64,000 nt of DNA from Flavobacterium aquidurense (GCF_001404985.1 NZ_JRLF01000007.1:212344-276343); one strand, 5' to 3'; positions 16,832 to 26,352 are shown, counted from the first letter of the stretch. Numbers and translations: made by a program. The notes: generated from the sequence alone by a model not told the origin.

Positions 16832-18388
16832 TTATGCTTTGTTTTCTTTTCTTTTTTTCCAGAAATACTCTCCAACAAAATAAAGTGCAAGAATAATTAA
16901 GAAATACTTAAAGTAAGATTGTGGTTGTCCTTCTCCGTTAACAGTCGTAAAAACTCTGTTCCAACGAATCTTGTTGATTCCTTTTCCGTTCGTATCCCAG
17001 CTCATCCAGATAAAAACAGGTTTTCCTACGATATGATCTGCAGGAACATAACCCCAATAACGACTATCTTCTGAGTTGTGACGGTTGTCTCCCATCATCC
17101 AGTAATAGTTTTGTTTAAAGGTATAAGTATTAGCTTGTTTTCCATTTATTAGGAAATGTGAACCGTCTAATTGTAAAGTATTGCCTTCGTATTTGGTAAT
17201 GATTTCTTTGTAAAATGGCAATGACTCATTCGTTAATGCAACAGTTTTTCCTGCTTCCGGAATGTAGATAGGTCCAAAATTATCCTGGCTCCATTTGTTG
17301 ATATGAGGGAAGATAGCATTATCGTTTCCTCTGTCAATTTCTCTTTTTACAGCAGTAATTCCGGGAGTGTTTTTTAAACGTTCTGCACTTGCTTCTGTCA
17401 AAGCTCTGAAATAAATAGTATCTCTTTTTTGTTGATCTTTAATATAAGCACCATCAGTAATATCAAGCTCTTTCATTAAAGATTCGAAATCAATAGAGGT
17501 TTTTCCGTCTAAAGCCACTGAATAAGAATATTGTGGTTTAGCTCTTTCTGGCATAACTAATTTTTTCCCGTTGATGAAAACAAATCCATCTCTAATAGAC
17601 AAACTATCACCAGGAATACCAACGCATCTTTTTACGTAATTCGATTTTTTATCGATCGGTTTTATAACTCCCGGTCTTCCTTTTGGCTCATAAAAATAGT
17701 GAACCGTATCTACAGGCCAGTTAAAAACGACAATATCTGCTCTTTGTATTTTTTCTAAAGCAGGCAATCTAAAATAAGGTAATTGTGGCCAGCTTAAGTA
17801 GGATTTTCTTTTTAAGAATGGTATTGTATCGTGAACCATTGGTAATGCTACCGTTGTCATAGGCACACGAGGACCATAATTTACTTTACTCACGAATAAA
17901 AAGTCACCAATTAATAATGATTTTTCTAAAGATGAAGTAGGGATTGTATACGGTTGTACCACGTAAGTATGTACTAATGTTGCAACGATAATAGCAAAAA
18001 GCAGTGAACTTACAGTGTCAGCAGTTTTATTTTGTGGTCTTAATTCTCTATTGGCATTATATTCTAATTTCTGAGTATAATTTACATAATAGATATAGAA
18101 TCCAAAAGTAAAAATTCCCAGTAAAGTGTCTAACGTAGATTTTTTACCAAATGTTCTTAACGTTTCTACCCAAACTACAGGAAACATAATCAGGTTAATA
18201 ATCGGGATGAAAAGCAGCAAAGTCCACCAGGTTGGGCGGCTGATTATTTTCATTAAAACGATCGAATTGTAAACCGGAATTGCAGCTTCCCAGGTTTTTC
18301 TTCCGGCTGCCTGATATAATTTCCAGGTTCCCAGAAAGTGGATTACTTGTACGGCTAAGAAAAATACGAACCAAAGATATAGTGTCAT
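16832..18388 (-). CDS. lepB: Signal peptidase I, enlarged
   Basis: A 518-residue type I signal peptidase, larger than the E. coli enzyme (324). The first 120 residues form a DUF5684-like domain with four membrane segments. The catalytic domain starts with PYTIPTSSLEKSLLIGDF, with Ser153 as the nucleophile, and YVKRCVGIPGDS with Lys253 as the general base. A long insertion (about 275-400) separates this from the MGDNRHNSEDSR box near residue 425. A C-terminal membrane segment is followed by a basic end. The enzyme cleaves secretory signal peptides on the periplasmic side. It follows dapB by 62 bases. Confidence 0.94.
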   Translation of the reverse strand: MTLYLWFVFFLAVQVIHFLGTWKLYQAAGRKTWEAAIPVYNSIVLMKIISRPTWWTLLLFIPIINLIMFPVVWVETLRTFGKKSTLDTLLGIFTFGFYIYYVNYTQKLEYNANRELRPQNKTADTVSSLLFAIIVATLVHTYVVQPYTIPTSSLEKSLLIGDFLFVSKVNYGPRVPMTTVALPMVHDTIPFLKRKSYLSWPQLPYFRLPALEKIQRADIVVFNWPVDTVHYFYEPKGRPGVIKPIDKKSNYVKRCVGIPGDSLSIRDGFVFINGKKLVMPERAKPQYSYSVALDGKTSIDFESLMKELDITDGAYIKDQQKRDTIYFRALTEASAERLKNTPGITAVKREIDRGNDNAIFPHINKWSQDNFGPIYIPEAGKTVALTNESLPFYKEIITKYEGNTLQLDGSHFLINGKQANTYTFKQNYYWMMGDNRHNSEDSRYWGYVPADHIVGKPVFIWMSWDTNGKGINKIRWNRVFTTVNGEGQPQSYFKYFLIILALYFVGEYFWKKRKENKA

Positions 18389-18450
18389 AATGTTTTGTTT
18401 AAAGTTTCAAGTTTCAGGGTTTTTGATTGTACCTTGAAAATTTCAATCTG

Positions 18451-19155
18451 TTATTTTAAATTTAATACATCTTTCATGCTGTAAATTCCTGTTTTACCAG
18501 CAAGCCATTCAGCAGCAATTACAGCTCCAAGAGCAAAACCTTCGCGATTGTGAGCAGTATGTTTTAATTCGATGCTGTCTACAATTGAATCATAAGTTAC
18601 GGTATGGGTTCCCGGAACATCGCCAATTCTTTTTGCTTCGATATGAATTTCAGTATTATTTTTTGCTTCTTCTAATGTCCAATTTGCATAGTTGCTATTT
18701 TCGATAACGCCTTTGGCCAAAGAAATAGCTGTTCCGCTTGGAGCATCTAATTTTTGAGTATGATGAATTTCTTCCATCGTCACTTTGTAAGAGTCAAATT
18801 GTGACATAATTTTTGCCAGGTATTTGTTTAGTTCGAAGAAGATATTAACTCCCAGACTAAAGTTTGAACTGGATATAAAACCACCTTGTTTTTCATTGCA
18901 AAGCGCAACCATTTCATCAAAATGCTCTAACCAGCCAGTTGTTCCTGAAACTACGGGTACATTATTGTTAAAACAAGTCGAAATGTTGCTTACTGCTGCA
19001 GTTGGAACGCTAAAATCAATTGCGACATCTGCAGTCGAAAGTCCGTCGTATGTATTAGATTCGTCTTTCTTTAAAACAATTTCATGACCTCTTTCTAAAG
19101 CAATTCGTTCAATTACTTTACCCATTTTTCCGTATCCTAAAAGCGCAATTTTCAT
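18451..19155 (-). CDS. dapB: 4-hydroxy-tetrahydrodipicolinate reductase
   Basis: A 234-residue DapB, the NAD(P)H-dependent reductase of the diaminopimelate/lysine pathway. The dinucleotide-binding motif is LLGYGKMGK (residues 4-12); VPVVSGTTGW (about 70-79) and the signature EIHHTQKLDAPSGTAI with the catalytic histidine and lysine are intact. The length is at the short end of the family. It lies between the DUF5683 gene and lepB in the conserved Bacteroidetes parAB-DUF5683-dapB-lepB order. Confidence 0.96.
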   Translation of the reverse strand: MKIALLGYGKMGKVIERIALERGHEIVLKKDESNTYDGLSTADVAIDFSVPTAAVSNISTCFNNNVPVVSGTTGWLEHFDEMVALCNEKQGGFISSSNFSLGVNIFFELNKYLAKIMSQFDSYKVTMEEIHHTQKLDAPSGTAISLAKGVIENSNYANWTLEEAKNNTEIHIEAKRIGDVPGTHTVTYDSIVDSIELKHTAHNREGFALGAVIAAEWLAGKTGIYSMKDVLNLK

Positions 19156-19193
19156 TTTGTATTTATTTTTTGTATTTAAATAACAGGAGCTAT

Positions 19194-19754
19194 TTAAAAT
19201 TGGTAATTAAAAGTTAGTCCAACATTTGGTCTAAAAGTTACATCGTTAGGATAAATTTCCGGACGCATTGATAATCTTTCGTTTACGTTAAACTGAATTA
19301 AAGCGGCATCAACATTGGCATCGATAATATTTAAAACATAAAATCCTACTACAAACAATGCAGATAAATCCCTATTTCGCTGATAGAATTTCTGTCCGGC
19401 CACAAGTCTGCTTTCGTCAAGAAATTGATAATCATCATCATTATAACCTTCGAGTCTTCGTTTGTAGGCCCTGCGATAATCGCGGTATTTATTATTATTG
19501 TCAATATAGAAATATAAACTTGTACCAATTGCTCCGTAAACTAGTGGTATTTTCCAGTATTTTTTATTGTATGCCTGACCTAAACCCGGTAAAATTGCCG
19601 AGTAAAAAGCTGCTTTTGCCGGAGTAAGCGGGTCAATTTCTTGTAACTTGCTAGTGTCTTTAACAACCAAAACCGTGTCTTTTTTTGCCTGGGCAAAAAT
19701 AGAAACGGTTCCTGTAAGAAAGAACAATAGACTTATGGGGACAATCTTATTCAC
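19194..19754 (-). CDS. DUF5683 domain protein, exported
   Basis: A 186-residue protein with an N-terminal signal peptide ending near IFAQA. The DUF5683 core has PAKAAFYSAILPGLGQAYNKKYWKIP (about 44-69, with the LPGLGQxYN motif) and two hydrophobic segments, and the C-terminus ends in an aromatic-rich FNYQF. Function unknown; the family is restricted mainly to Bacteroidetes and usually follows parB. The start is GTG at 19752-19754, inside the last codons of parB, an 8-base overlap that implies translational coupling. Confidence 0.85.
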   Translation of the reverse strand: MNKIVPISLLFFLTGTVSIFAQAKKDTVLVVKDTSKLQEIDPLTPAKAAFYSAILPGLGQAYNKKYWKIPLVYGAIGTSLYFYIDNNNKYRDYRRAYKRRLEGYNDDDYQFLDESRLVAGQKFYQRNRDLSALFVVGFYVLNIIDANVDAALIQFNVNERLSMRPEIYPNDVTFRPNVGLTFNYQF

Positions 19755-20655
19755 TATCGTTTATTAATTTTATAATTCGATTAAAGTCAGCTTCAGAATT
19801 AAAAGGAATTGTAATTTTTCCTTTTCCGTTACCAGCGACTTTTACATCAACTTTTGCACCAAAGTAATCATTGAAAGTATTTTTTTGTGTTTCTCTAATT
19901 ACAAATGCAGAATCGGTTTTTGGTTTTCCCTCTGCTTTTGGTTTTAAACTTTCGTGATAATTTTTAACCAAAGTTTCTGTTTCACGAACAGATAAATTCT
20001 GGCTCACTATTTTTTGATAAATATCAGTCTGAATATCCAGGTCTTCAATATTAATGATCGCTCTACCATGTCCCATGCTGATAAAACCATCACGAATACC
20101 GGTTTGAATAATTGGGTCCAGTTTTAAAAGACGTAAATAATTGGCAATTGTAGAACGTTTTTTACCAACGCGTTCACTCATTTGTTCCTGAGTCAATTGA
20201 ATTTCATCAATTAAACGCTGGTACGAAAGCGCGATCTCAATTGGGTCTAAGTCATGACGCTGAATGTTCTCTACCAAAGCCATAACCAATGATTCGTTGT
20301 CATTGGCAATACGAATGTATGCAGGAACATGTGTTAAGCCAACCAGAGTAGAAGCTCGCAAACGACGCTCTCCTGAAATTAGCTGGTATTTATTGAAGTC
20401 TAATTTTCGAACAGTAATAGGTTGAATCACACCAAGTTCTTTAATAGAAGTGGCTAATTCGCGTAACGATTCTTCATTAAAATTACTTCTGGGCTGAAAA
20501 GGATTTATTTCGATAGCACTTATTTCAAGCTCTATGATGTTTCCAACAACTTTGTCAGCATTTTTGTCTTCTACTGATACAATGTCGTTTTCCGGATCTT
20601 TTAATAATGCTGATAATCCTCTTCCTAAGGCTTGTTTTTTAATTGCTTTTGTCAT
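19747..20655 (-). CDS. parB: Chromosome-partitioning protein ParB
   Basis: A 302-residue ParB/Spo0J protein. The CTP-binding ParB/Srx domain is at about residues 48-135, with NPFQPR and the GERRLRAS loop; a helix-turn-helix follows (LTQEQMSERVGKKRSTIANYLRLL), then a C-terminal dimerisation segment. It binds parS sites and works with ParA in origin segregation. parA is five bases upstream, so they form an operon. No intact parS palindrome was seen in this window, which may mean the sites lie nearer the origin. Confidence 0.95.
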   Translation of the reverse strand: MTKAIKKQALGRGLSALLKDPENDIVSVEDKNADKVVGNIIELEISAIEINPFQPRSNFNEESLRELATSIKELGVIQPITVRKLDFNKYQLISGERRLRASTLVGLTHVPAYIRIANDNESLVMALVENIQRHDLDPIEIALSYQRLIDEIQLTQEQMSERVGKKRSTIANYLRLLKLDPIIQTGIRDGFISMGHGRAIINIEDLDIQTDIYQKIVSQNLSVRETETLVKNYHESLKPKAEGKPKTDSAFVIRETQKNTFNDYFGAKVDVKVAGNGKGKITIPFNSEADFNRIIKLINDSE

Positions 20656-20660
20656 AAAAA

Positions 20661-21428
20661 CTATTTGCTGTTTTTCTTTATAATTTCTTGAGCTAAATGA
20701 ATATAATTAACTGCTCCTTTGCTTGTTGCGTCATAATTAATGATGCTTTCACCAAAACTTGGGGCTTCGCTTAATTTTACATTTCGCTGAATAACGGTAT
20801 CAAAAACCATATCGTTAAAGTGTTTTTGAACCTCTTCGACAACCTGATTTGATAAACGTAATCTCGAATCGTACATCGTTAGTAACAATCCTTCGATATC
20901 AAGATCCGGGTTGTGTATTTTTTGAATACTTTTTATGGTATTCAATAATTTTCCTAATCCTTCAAGTGCAAAATATTCACATTGAATAGGGATAACTACT
21001 GAATCAGCTGCTGTTAAAGCATTCAAAGTTAGTAAACCTAATGAAGGAGCACAGTCGATAATGATATAATCATATTCGTCTTTTACACTTTCTAATGCTT
21101 TTTTAAGCATGTATTCTCTGTTTTCTTTATCAACCAATTCGATTTCGATGGCAACAAGATCAATGTGTGCAGGAATTACATCAACATTTACAGCTGAACA
21201 TTTAATAATGGTTTCTTTAGGGGTGTGGCTGTGTTCAAGTATTTGGTAGGTACCAATCTCAACAGATTCTACATCAATCCCAAGGCCAGATGTGGCATTT
21301 GCTTGAGGATCAGCATCAATCAATAATACTTTTTTTTCTAAAACACCCAATGAGGCCGCAAGATTTACAGATGTAGTAGTCTTTCCAACGCCTCCTTTTT
21401 GATTAGCAATCGCAATGATTTTGCCCAT
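20661..21428 (-). CDS. parA: Chromosome-partitioning ATPase ParA (Soj)
   Basis: A 255-residue ParA-type P-loop ATPase. The deviant Walker A KGGVGKTTT is at residues 10-18, Walker A' is in VLLIDADPQANAT (about 34-46), and Walker B lies in YIIIDCAPSLG (about 120). There is no N-terminal HTH, so it is the chromosomal type and not the plasmid type Ia. It forms dynamic nucleoid-bound dimers that move ParB-parS. First gene of the parA-parB-DUF5683-dapB-lepB-WbqC series; a 246-base gap upstream without genes should hold its promoter. Confidence 0.96.
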   Translation of the reverse strand: MGKIIAIANQKGGVGKTTTSVNLAASLGVLEKKVLLIDADPQANATSGLGIDVESVEIGTYQILEHSHTPKETIIKCSAVNVDVIPAHIDLVAIEIELVDKENREYMLKKALESVKDEYDYIIIDCAPSLGLLTLNALTAADSVVIPIQCEYFALEGLGKLLNTIKSIQKIHNPDLDIEGLLLTMYDSRLRLSNQVVEEVQKHFNDMVFDTVIQRNVKLSEAPSFGESIINYDATSKGAVNYIHLAQEIIKKNSK

Positions 21429-21674
21429 TTATTTTCTGAATTTTGAACCGTAAAAATACAATTATTTATGGTTTCTGAAAATCTATTTTGTTAACATTTG
21501 ATAAACATCGGTTAATCGTTGTATAGTGCGTGTTTTGCCGAATTTAATATCTCCGGGAAAGAAAAATAATAGAGAAATTTCGCTCTATTTTTTCTTAATT
21601 TTCAGACTAAAAAGTGCAATTTTGACTGTTTAAACTACGAAAATGGAAATATAGTTAAAATAGATTTTTAATTT

Positions 21675-22901
21675 TTAATTCTTTCTTTTTAAATCTTTTA
21701 CTAAACTGGCTGTAAAGAATAAAATCGTGATTCCGCCTAACACAATACAAATCCACATAAACCAGGATTGCTGCCAGAAAGATTGTTTTGCTCTTTGGCT
21801 TTTTACTGTAGTTTTTTGCTCAATATCGTATACAGATGTTTGAGGCAAATTAGCAGCAATGTTATTTTTAAAATTTGAAAGATCATATTCCGGCTCCGTC
21901 AAATTCTTATTTCCTGTTTTTAAAATATAATTTTCACCGGTATTTAAATCGGCTACAATAGAAATTGGTTTTTGGGCATACTTTATTTTCGAAATTTGTA
22001 AGGGCTGATTGTCGTGGTTTTCAATTTTTATAAAGAACTCCTTTTCGAATATTTCAGGAAAAGTAAAAGTGTTTTTTGTGCCGGAATTTAATTCAAAAGA
22101 AATAATTTCTTCATCGAAGACTTGAGATTTTTTTCTTGTTTCGCGCTTTGTTTTCTTGTAAAGAATTGCTGTACGCTTGTAATAAGTAGGTTTTGATATT
22201 TCGAATGAAATCTCATTAATAACTTGCGGCGTATTAAAAAGAATATGAATCTGAGTTTCTTTTTTTGAAGGAGTTTCTGTTTTTACAGATTTTTGAGGAG
22301 TAATTTCCTGTAATGTGTTTTTTTGTAATTGAGTACTAAAATTACCAACTTTCAAAATATTAACAGGAAGTGTTTTTCGATCGTCAAAATCTATTTTTAG
22401 ATAATGATACGTACTCAAAGGATATGAAATGGTTTTGACAACGCTTGTTTCCGATGTACTGTTTAAATCATAAAGTGTTTGTGCGTCAGATATTCCAAAC
22501 CACTCTTTTTGGTCATCACTTCCTGAAACAGAATACCTTTTTTCTACATCGGCATTGGCTATAAAAAGCGAAAGCTGATTGTTGTGTTTATTAGCCGGAA
22601 CTGCAACAATTATTGAAGTGCTTTTTTTAGGATAAACCGTTTTTGAAACAATTGTATATTCCTCAAAAGCATTTGTAGCGACAGCATTGTTACTTTGAAT
22701 AAAATACGGAATCTCATTTCCTTTAGAATCAAATATTCTGATATCGCTTAAATCCTGATTTGAATACGACCTGATTTCAGATGATAAAACAATCTCATGC
22801 AGGCCATTCTCAGAAACCGGTTTTATTTTTCCTGTGGTTTGATATTGCCCAAACGACAGGTTTGTAATAAAAAGTAATGCTATAAATTTATTTAGTTTCA
22901 T
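21675..22901 (-). CDS. DUF3999 domain protein
   Basis: A protein of 408 residues when started at ATG 22899-22901, which gives a clean signal peptide (MKLNKFIALLFITNLSFGQ); a TTG nine codons upstream is less likely. The body is beta-rich and extracytoplasmic (IRIFDSKGNEIPYFIQ near the start is family-typical), and one C-terminal membrane helix at about 375-400 is followed by a KDLKRKN cytoplasmic tail. Function is unknown. Its start lies inside the end of the DUF2339 gene (14-base overlap), a pairing seen repeatedly in other genomes. Confidence 0.82.
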   Translation of the reverse strand: MKLNKFIALLFITNLSFGQYQTTGKIKPVSENGLHEIVLSSEIRSYSNQDLSDIRIFDSKGNEIPYFIQSNNAVATNAFEEYTIVSKTVYPKKSTSIIVAVPANKHNNQLSLFIANADVEKRYSVSGSDDQKEWFGISDAQTLYDLNSTSETSVVKTISYPLSTYHYLKIDFDDRKTLPVNILKVGNFSTQLQKNTLQEITPQKSVKTETPSKKETQIHILFNTPQVINEISFEISKPTYYKRTAILYKKTKRETRKKSQVFDEEIISFELNSGTKNTFTFPEIFEKEFFIKIENHDNQPLQISKIKYAQKPISIVADLNTGENYILKTGNKNLTEPEYDLSNFKNNIAANLPQTSVYDIEQKTTVKSQRAKQSFWQQSWFMWICIVLGGITILFFTASLVKDLKRKN

Positions 22902-25404
22902 TTGTTTCTTCAGGCTTGTTTTCGTCAATAACTAATACTTTGATTTTTTGATATACAAAAGAGATAATCAAAATTAAAATTCCTAAAAGGATAAAGGATA
23001 TGATTTTTCCGGTTTCAGAAATGTTGCTGATGTCATATAAAAACAATTTCAAAATCGTCAAGCCAAGTAAGGATAAAGCGATTATTCGTAAAGATTTGAG
23101 TTGTTTTTTTATTCCGATTATCAAAAATACAAACGCTAAAATTCCCCAAAGAATCGGAAATCCTGTTTTAATAATTTTAGTTCTTGCCAGACTAATATAA
23201 TCATTTGCAATAAAATCACGCAAATAAGGTAAGTCAGATTTATAGCTGGCATACATAGAACTCGTTTGCATATCCTGACTTGTAACTGGCGAATTCATAA
23301 ACACAAGACCATGAAGCATAACTTCTGAGCTGGCAATGTAGATCACGAAAAATGCCGCGACCCACATAAAATAGCGGCTTTTGAAAAATGAGAAATCAAC
23401 TTTTTTATAGATCTGAAACAATTGACAGCCAAAATAAATCGTAATAATCAGCGAGATATAATGAAGATAAAACGCGATCGATTTGCCGGTTCCTGAATTT
23501 ATGATGTCTTTATGTTCCAGAAACGGATAATTGGAAAACCAGAATGTAAACAACACAATATTAGCAATTGCCAGTAATAAAGCGCCCTGATATCCGGTTT
23601 CTGTTTTTCTTTTTATCAAATAAGAAGAAAAAAAAGCCGAGAATAATAAATGATACAAAATAGGTAAAGCTATAGAACTGTATAAATTTTCGATGTAATG
23701 ATTCGACTGATAAATAACTTCGAACAGGCCAGTGAAGTACAATAGTACAACTCCTGTTTCTAAAACAATTCGTTTGTGTTTTTCAGGATTAAAAATAATA
23801 TCGAAAGTGGTAGAATTTCCGGTTTCGTCTTTTAATAAATACCAAATCGCAAGCAAAGAACTTACGGCAAAAATTCCTGTTATAAAGATAGGATTAATGA
23901 TAATACTCAAAGGTTCATTGCCATTATAGTATTTATTCCAGTCCATGATCAGGCTAAAGAGCATTAAGATATGAACGATTACAGAACCAAATTTATAACT
24001 GGGAATCTTAGATTTTTGAGAAAGCCATAATAATAAAACGGCTTCGGCTGCCCAAAACAAGGTAATATAATTGCCTTGGAACTGAATAGGAATTGCTAAT
24101 GTTATAAAAGTCAGCGTTAACCCAATAAGTAAATAAGCGGCTTTCTGGTCGAGGTCGAATTTTTTGTATAGAAACCAAGCGTAAATTAAATTTAGAAAAG
24201 CAAGAATTGTGGTAAACAAACCTTTTAGTTCCGGATGATAATTCGCCAAGATTGCCATTCCGGCGCCGTAAAACAAAAAGGTGTTGCTGGCCAAAATAGT
24301 AAGCTGGGTTTTAGAAAATTCTCCTTTTGATCTGATGTTATTTACAATATTCATTAATATAAAAATGAAATAGAAAATAAAGCCAAATATCAACGCTCCC
24401 AAATAATGAGGTTTTTCTGAGTTTAAGTCTCGGGATAACCATGCACCATATAATAATATGGTAAATAAGTAAGCCAGAATATTAACCAGATTCCATTTTT
24501 TGTAATAAGCGATTGCTAGAATCCCAATGTTTAAAATAATGATATAAGTAAAAAGAACCACATAATTTCCTTCGCCGGTACTGACCATAAACGGTACTGC
24601 AAATCCGCCAATTAATGACAGAACAGCTAACTCGACGCGATCGTAGGATAAAGATATTAAAGCACTAAATGCTGTAATAATAACCATTATACTAAAAGCG
24701 ACAGTTTGATTGAATAAGTGATAATCATGAAAAGCAATCCCGATTGTAAAATAGAAAATGGCGATTGCCCCGGCTACAATTACAGAACTGAAAGCGGCAT
24801 ACTTTTTACGTAATTTATGCGCAATTCCCATAACCAGAACGCCACATAAAACACCAATACCAACACGTGCAGGTTCGTTGATCCAGTCTTTGTCGATGGC
24901 ATATTTTACAAAATAGCTAATTCCTAAAACCAGAATTAAAACACCAATTTTATTGATCAGGTTTTCGCCAATGAATTTTTCCAGATCCGGGTTTTTCTCT
25001 TTAAAATTTTCCCAGAATGATTTTTCAGGTTCAGCAGGAATAATTGGTTTAGGGATTGGTTTTGGTTCAAGGGGTTTAGATTCGACTGGTTTAGGCAAAT
25101 TATCGGTGCTGGATGATAATGCAATTTTTTCTAATTGGGCATCATCAATTTTTTGTTCTATAACTTCTACAACTTCAAACGTATTTTGTTTTGCTTGTTC
25201 AGGATCGATACTAAATTCTTCTTTTTTAACAACAGGAATTGGGGAAACCGAAGTGGTTTCCGGAGCTTTTTCTGTTGCTTTCAGGAGATCTATTTTTTTA
25301 CTAAGTTTCTGAATGTCGTTTTCAAGATGATCAAAACGCCCCTTGATAGTATTAAGGATATAGATCAGAAAACAAAATAAGGCAACAATAAGAAAACTTT
25401 CCAT
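22888..25404 (-). CDS. DUF2339 giant polytopic membrane protein
   Basis: An 838-residue protein with one N-terminal membrane helix, a coiled-coil-like and proline-rich cytoplasmic or periplasmic stretch (about 20-130, with repeated lysine/proline/glutamate), then more than twenty hydrophobic segments from about residue 150 to 825. The FWENFKEKNPDLEKFIGENLINKIGVLIL junction matches DUF2339. No transporter signature is recognisable. It probably acts with the overlapping DUF3999 product, which has the complementary topology of a large extracytoplasmic domain with a single anchor. Function unknown. Confidence 0.85.
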   Translation of the reverse strand: MESFLIVALFCFLIYILNTIKGRFDHLENDIQKLSKKIDLLKATEKAPETTSVSPIPVVKKEEFSIDPEQAKQNTFEVVEVIEQKIDDAQLEKIALSSSTDNLPKPVESKPLEPKPIPKPIIPAEPEKSFWENFKEKNPDLEKFIGENLINKIGVLILVLGISYFVKYAIDKDWINEPARVGIGVLCGVLVMGIAHKLRKKYAAFSSVIVAGAIAIFYFTIGIAFHDYHLFNQTVAFSIMVIITAFSALISLSYDRVELAVLSLIGGFAVPFMVSTGEGNYVVLFTYIIILNIGILAIAYYKKWNLVNILAYLFTILLYGAWLSRDLNSEKPHYLGALIFGFIFYFIFILMNIVNNIRSKGEFSKTQLTILASNTFLFYGAGMAILANYHPELKGLFTTILAFLNLIYAWFLYKKFDLDQKAAYLLIGLTLTFITLAIPIQFQGNYITLFWAAEAVLLLWLSQKSKIPSYKFGSVIVHILMLFSLIMDWNKYYNGNEPLSIIINPIFITGIFAVSSLLAIWYLLKDETGNSTTFDIIFNPEKHKRIVLETGVVLLYFTGLFEVIYQSNHYIENLYSSIALPILYHLLFSAFFSSYLIKRKTETGYQGALLLAIANIVLFTFWFSNYPFLEHKDIINSGTGKSIAFYLHYISLIITIYFGCQLFQIYKKVDFSFFKSRYFMWVAAFFVIYIASSEVMLHGLVFMNSPVTSQDMQTSSMYASYKSDLPYLRDFIANDYISLARTKIIKTGFPILWGILAFVFLIIGIKKQLKSLRIIALSLLGLTILKLFLYDISNISETGKIISFILLGILILIISFVYQKIKVLVIDENKPEETNETK

Positions 25405-25515
25405 AAAGAGATAAGTGTAATATTATGATTTGTAAATATAACAACATTTTAACGCGGTGAGTTTTTTTACCTAAAAAGAATTAACAGTATTGATGATTCA
25501 TTAATTAGAAAGTTT

Positions 25516-25920
25516 TTATTTCTCTATAATCTCAATTTTTACAATAATCCCTCCGCTTTTTTTATTTGAAGTAATGTCCATAAAAGCTTTTTTAGACAAA
25601 TCAATTTCTCGTCCGTTTATAAAAGGACCTCTGTCGGTAACTTTTACAATAACAGATTTCTTGTTTATTTCGTTTGTGATTTTTAGCATTGTTCCAAAAG
25701 GAAGTTTTTTATGGGCAGCAGTCAGTTTTGTGTTGTCGAATCTTGTACCGCTTGCTGTTTTTCTTCCGTTAAATTTATTGTGATAATAAGATGCGTGAGC
25801 TTTTTCTTTGTACAATTTTAGTTTCTCAATTTTGATGTCCTGATTTTGTAGTGGTAAATTTTCTTGTGCAATGGTTGTCAGTGAGATAGTAAAAAATAGG
25901 TGCAATAGTAAGATTTTCAT
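25516..25920 (-). CDS. RlpA-like double-psi beta-barrel protein
   Basis: A 134-residue exported protein if started at ATG 25918-25920; a TTG nine codons upstream is the only longer option. A signal peptide (to about TTIAQ) is followed by a septal-ring lytic transglycosylase RlpA-type DPBB domain: ASYYHNKFNGRKTASG, PFGTMLKITN and the VTDRGPF catalytic-aspartate motif. There is no SPOR domain, unlike E. coli RlpA, so it is probably a small peptidoglycan-acting or binding enzyme. Stands alone between DUF2339 and the tRNA region. Confidence 0.85.
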   Translation of the reverse strand: MKILLLHLFFTISLTTIAQENLPLQNQDIKIEKLKLYKEKAHASYYHNKFNGRKTASGTRFDNTKLTAAHKKLPFGTMLKITNEINKKSVIVKVTDRGPFINGREIDLSKKAFMDITSNKKSGGIIVKIEIIEK

Positions 25921-26165
25921 TTTTATGATTTTCTGAATTTTGCACAAAGAGAGCTATTCAAAATAAAATTGGCAGCTCACAGAAAGGTATATTTATTGTA
26001 TAAAAAGACATTTTTTGTTTTATTTGATTTTAAAATGGTTGAATGATTTTAAATAAAAAAAGAGACTCTTTCGAACCTTTGGTCTTCCCGATTTTCAATC
26101 GGGACGTGATAACTCCTTATTTTTTAATATTTAAAAATCATATGAATGATTAATTACAAAGCAAA

Positions 26166-26201
26166 AAAAAAGTCTTTTCAAGAAGATGAAAAGACTTTTT
26201 T
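26166..26201 (-). terminator. Hairpin terminator, unit 1
   Basis: Stem AGTCTTTTCA at 26171-26180 pairs with 26187-26196, flanked by A and T runs, so it can terminate in both directions. Copy of the tRNA-Pro terminator. Confidence 0.75.
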
Positions 26202-26203
26202 GT

Positions 26204-26263
26204 CGGGGTGGCAGGATTCGAACCTTTGGTCTTCCCGATTTTCAATCGGGACGTGATAACTCC
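26204..26263 (-). pseudogene. tRNA-Pro-derived remnant with a replaced anticodon arm
   Basis: Read on the minus strand, the 3' acceptor and T-loop half (up to the first 22 bases from 26204) is identical to the downstream tRNA-Pro. The anticodon arm is instead CCCGA-TTGAAAA-TCGGG with GAA in the loop. The 5' acceptor strand and most of the D arm are missing, and the T stem has only two or three pairs, so it cannot fold into a full cloverleaf. A shorter copy truncated in the T arm lies at 26070-26116. Confidence 0.6.
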
Positions 26264-26314
26264 TTAATTTTTTTATATTTAAAAATCATATGAATGATTA
26301 ATTACAAAGCAAAA

Positions 26315-26350
26315 AAAAAAGTCTTTTCAAGAAGATGAAAAGACTTTTTT
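26315..26350 (-). terminator. Terminator of tRNA-Pro
   Basis: Stem AGTCTTTTCA at 26320-26329 pairs with 26336-26345, and the A-run at 26311-26319 becomes the U-tract on the minus-strand transcript, immediately 3' of the tRNA. Confidence 0.85.
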
Positions 26351-26352
26351 GT

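Larger units (their letters stand above)
25921..26352. other. Gap with tandem decayed tRNA/terminator units
   Basis: No protein gene. After about 120 bases of AT-rich upstream sequence of the RlpA-like gene, two direct repeats of 147 and 149 bases occupy 26070-26216 and 26217-26365, nearly identical apart from one-base length changes in homopolymer runs. Each carries a tRNA-like fragment and a strong hairpin terminator. The second runs into the genuine tRNA-Pro gene. Confidence 0.8.

Noticed and set aside
19976..19992. parS-like sequence TGTTTCACGAACAG inside parB
   Set aside because: It only shares the TGTTTCACG half and lacks the symmetric second half; it lies in coding sequence with normal codon use.
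26204..26263. Functional tRNA-Phe(GAA) or, on the other strand, tRNA-Glu(UUC)
   Set aside because: The palindromic anticodon stem gives both readings, but the 5' acceptor strand and D arm are missing and the T stem does not pair.
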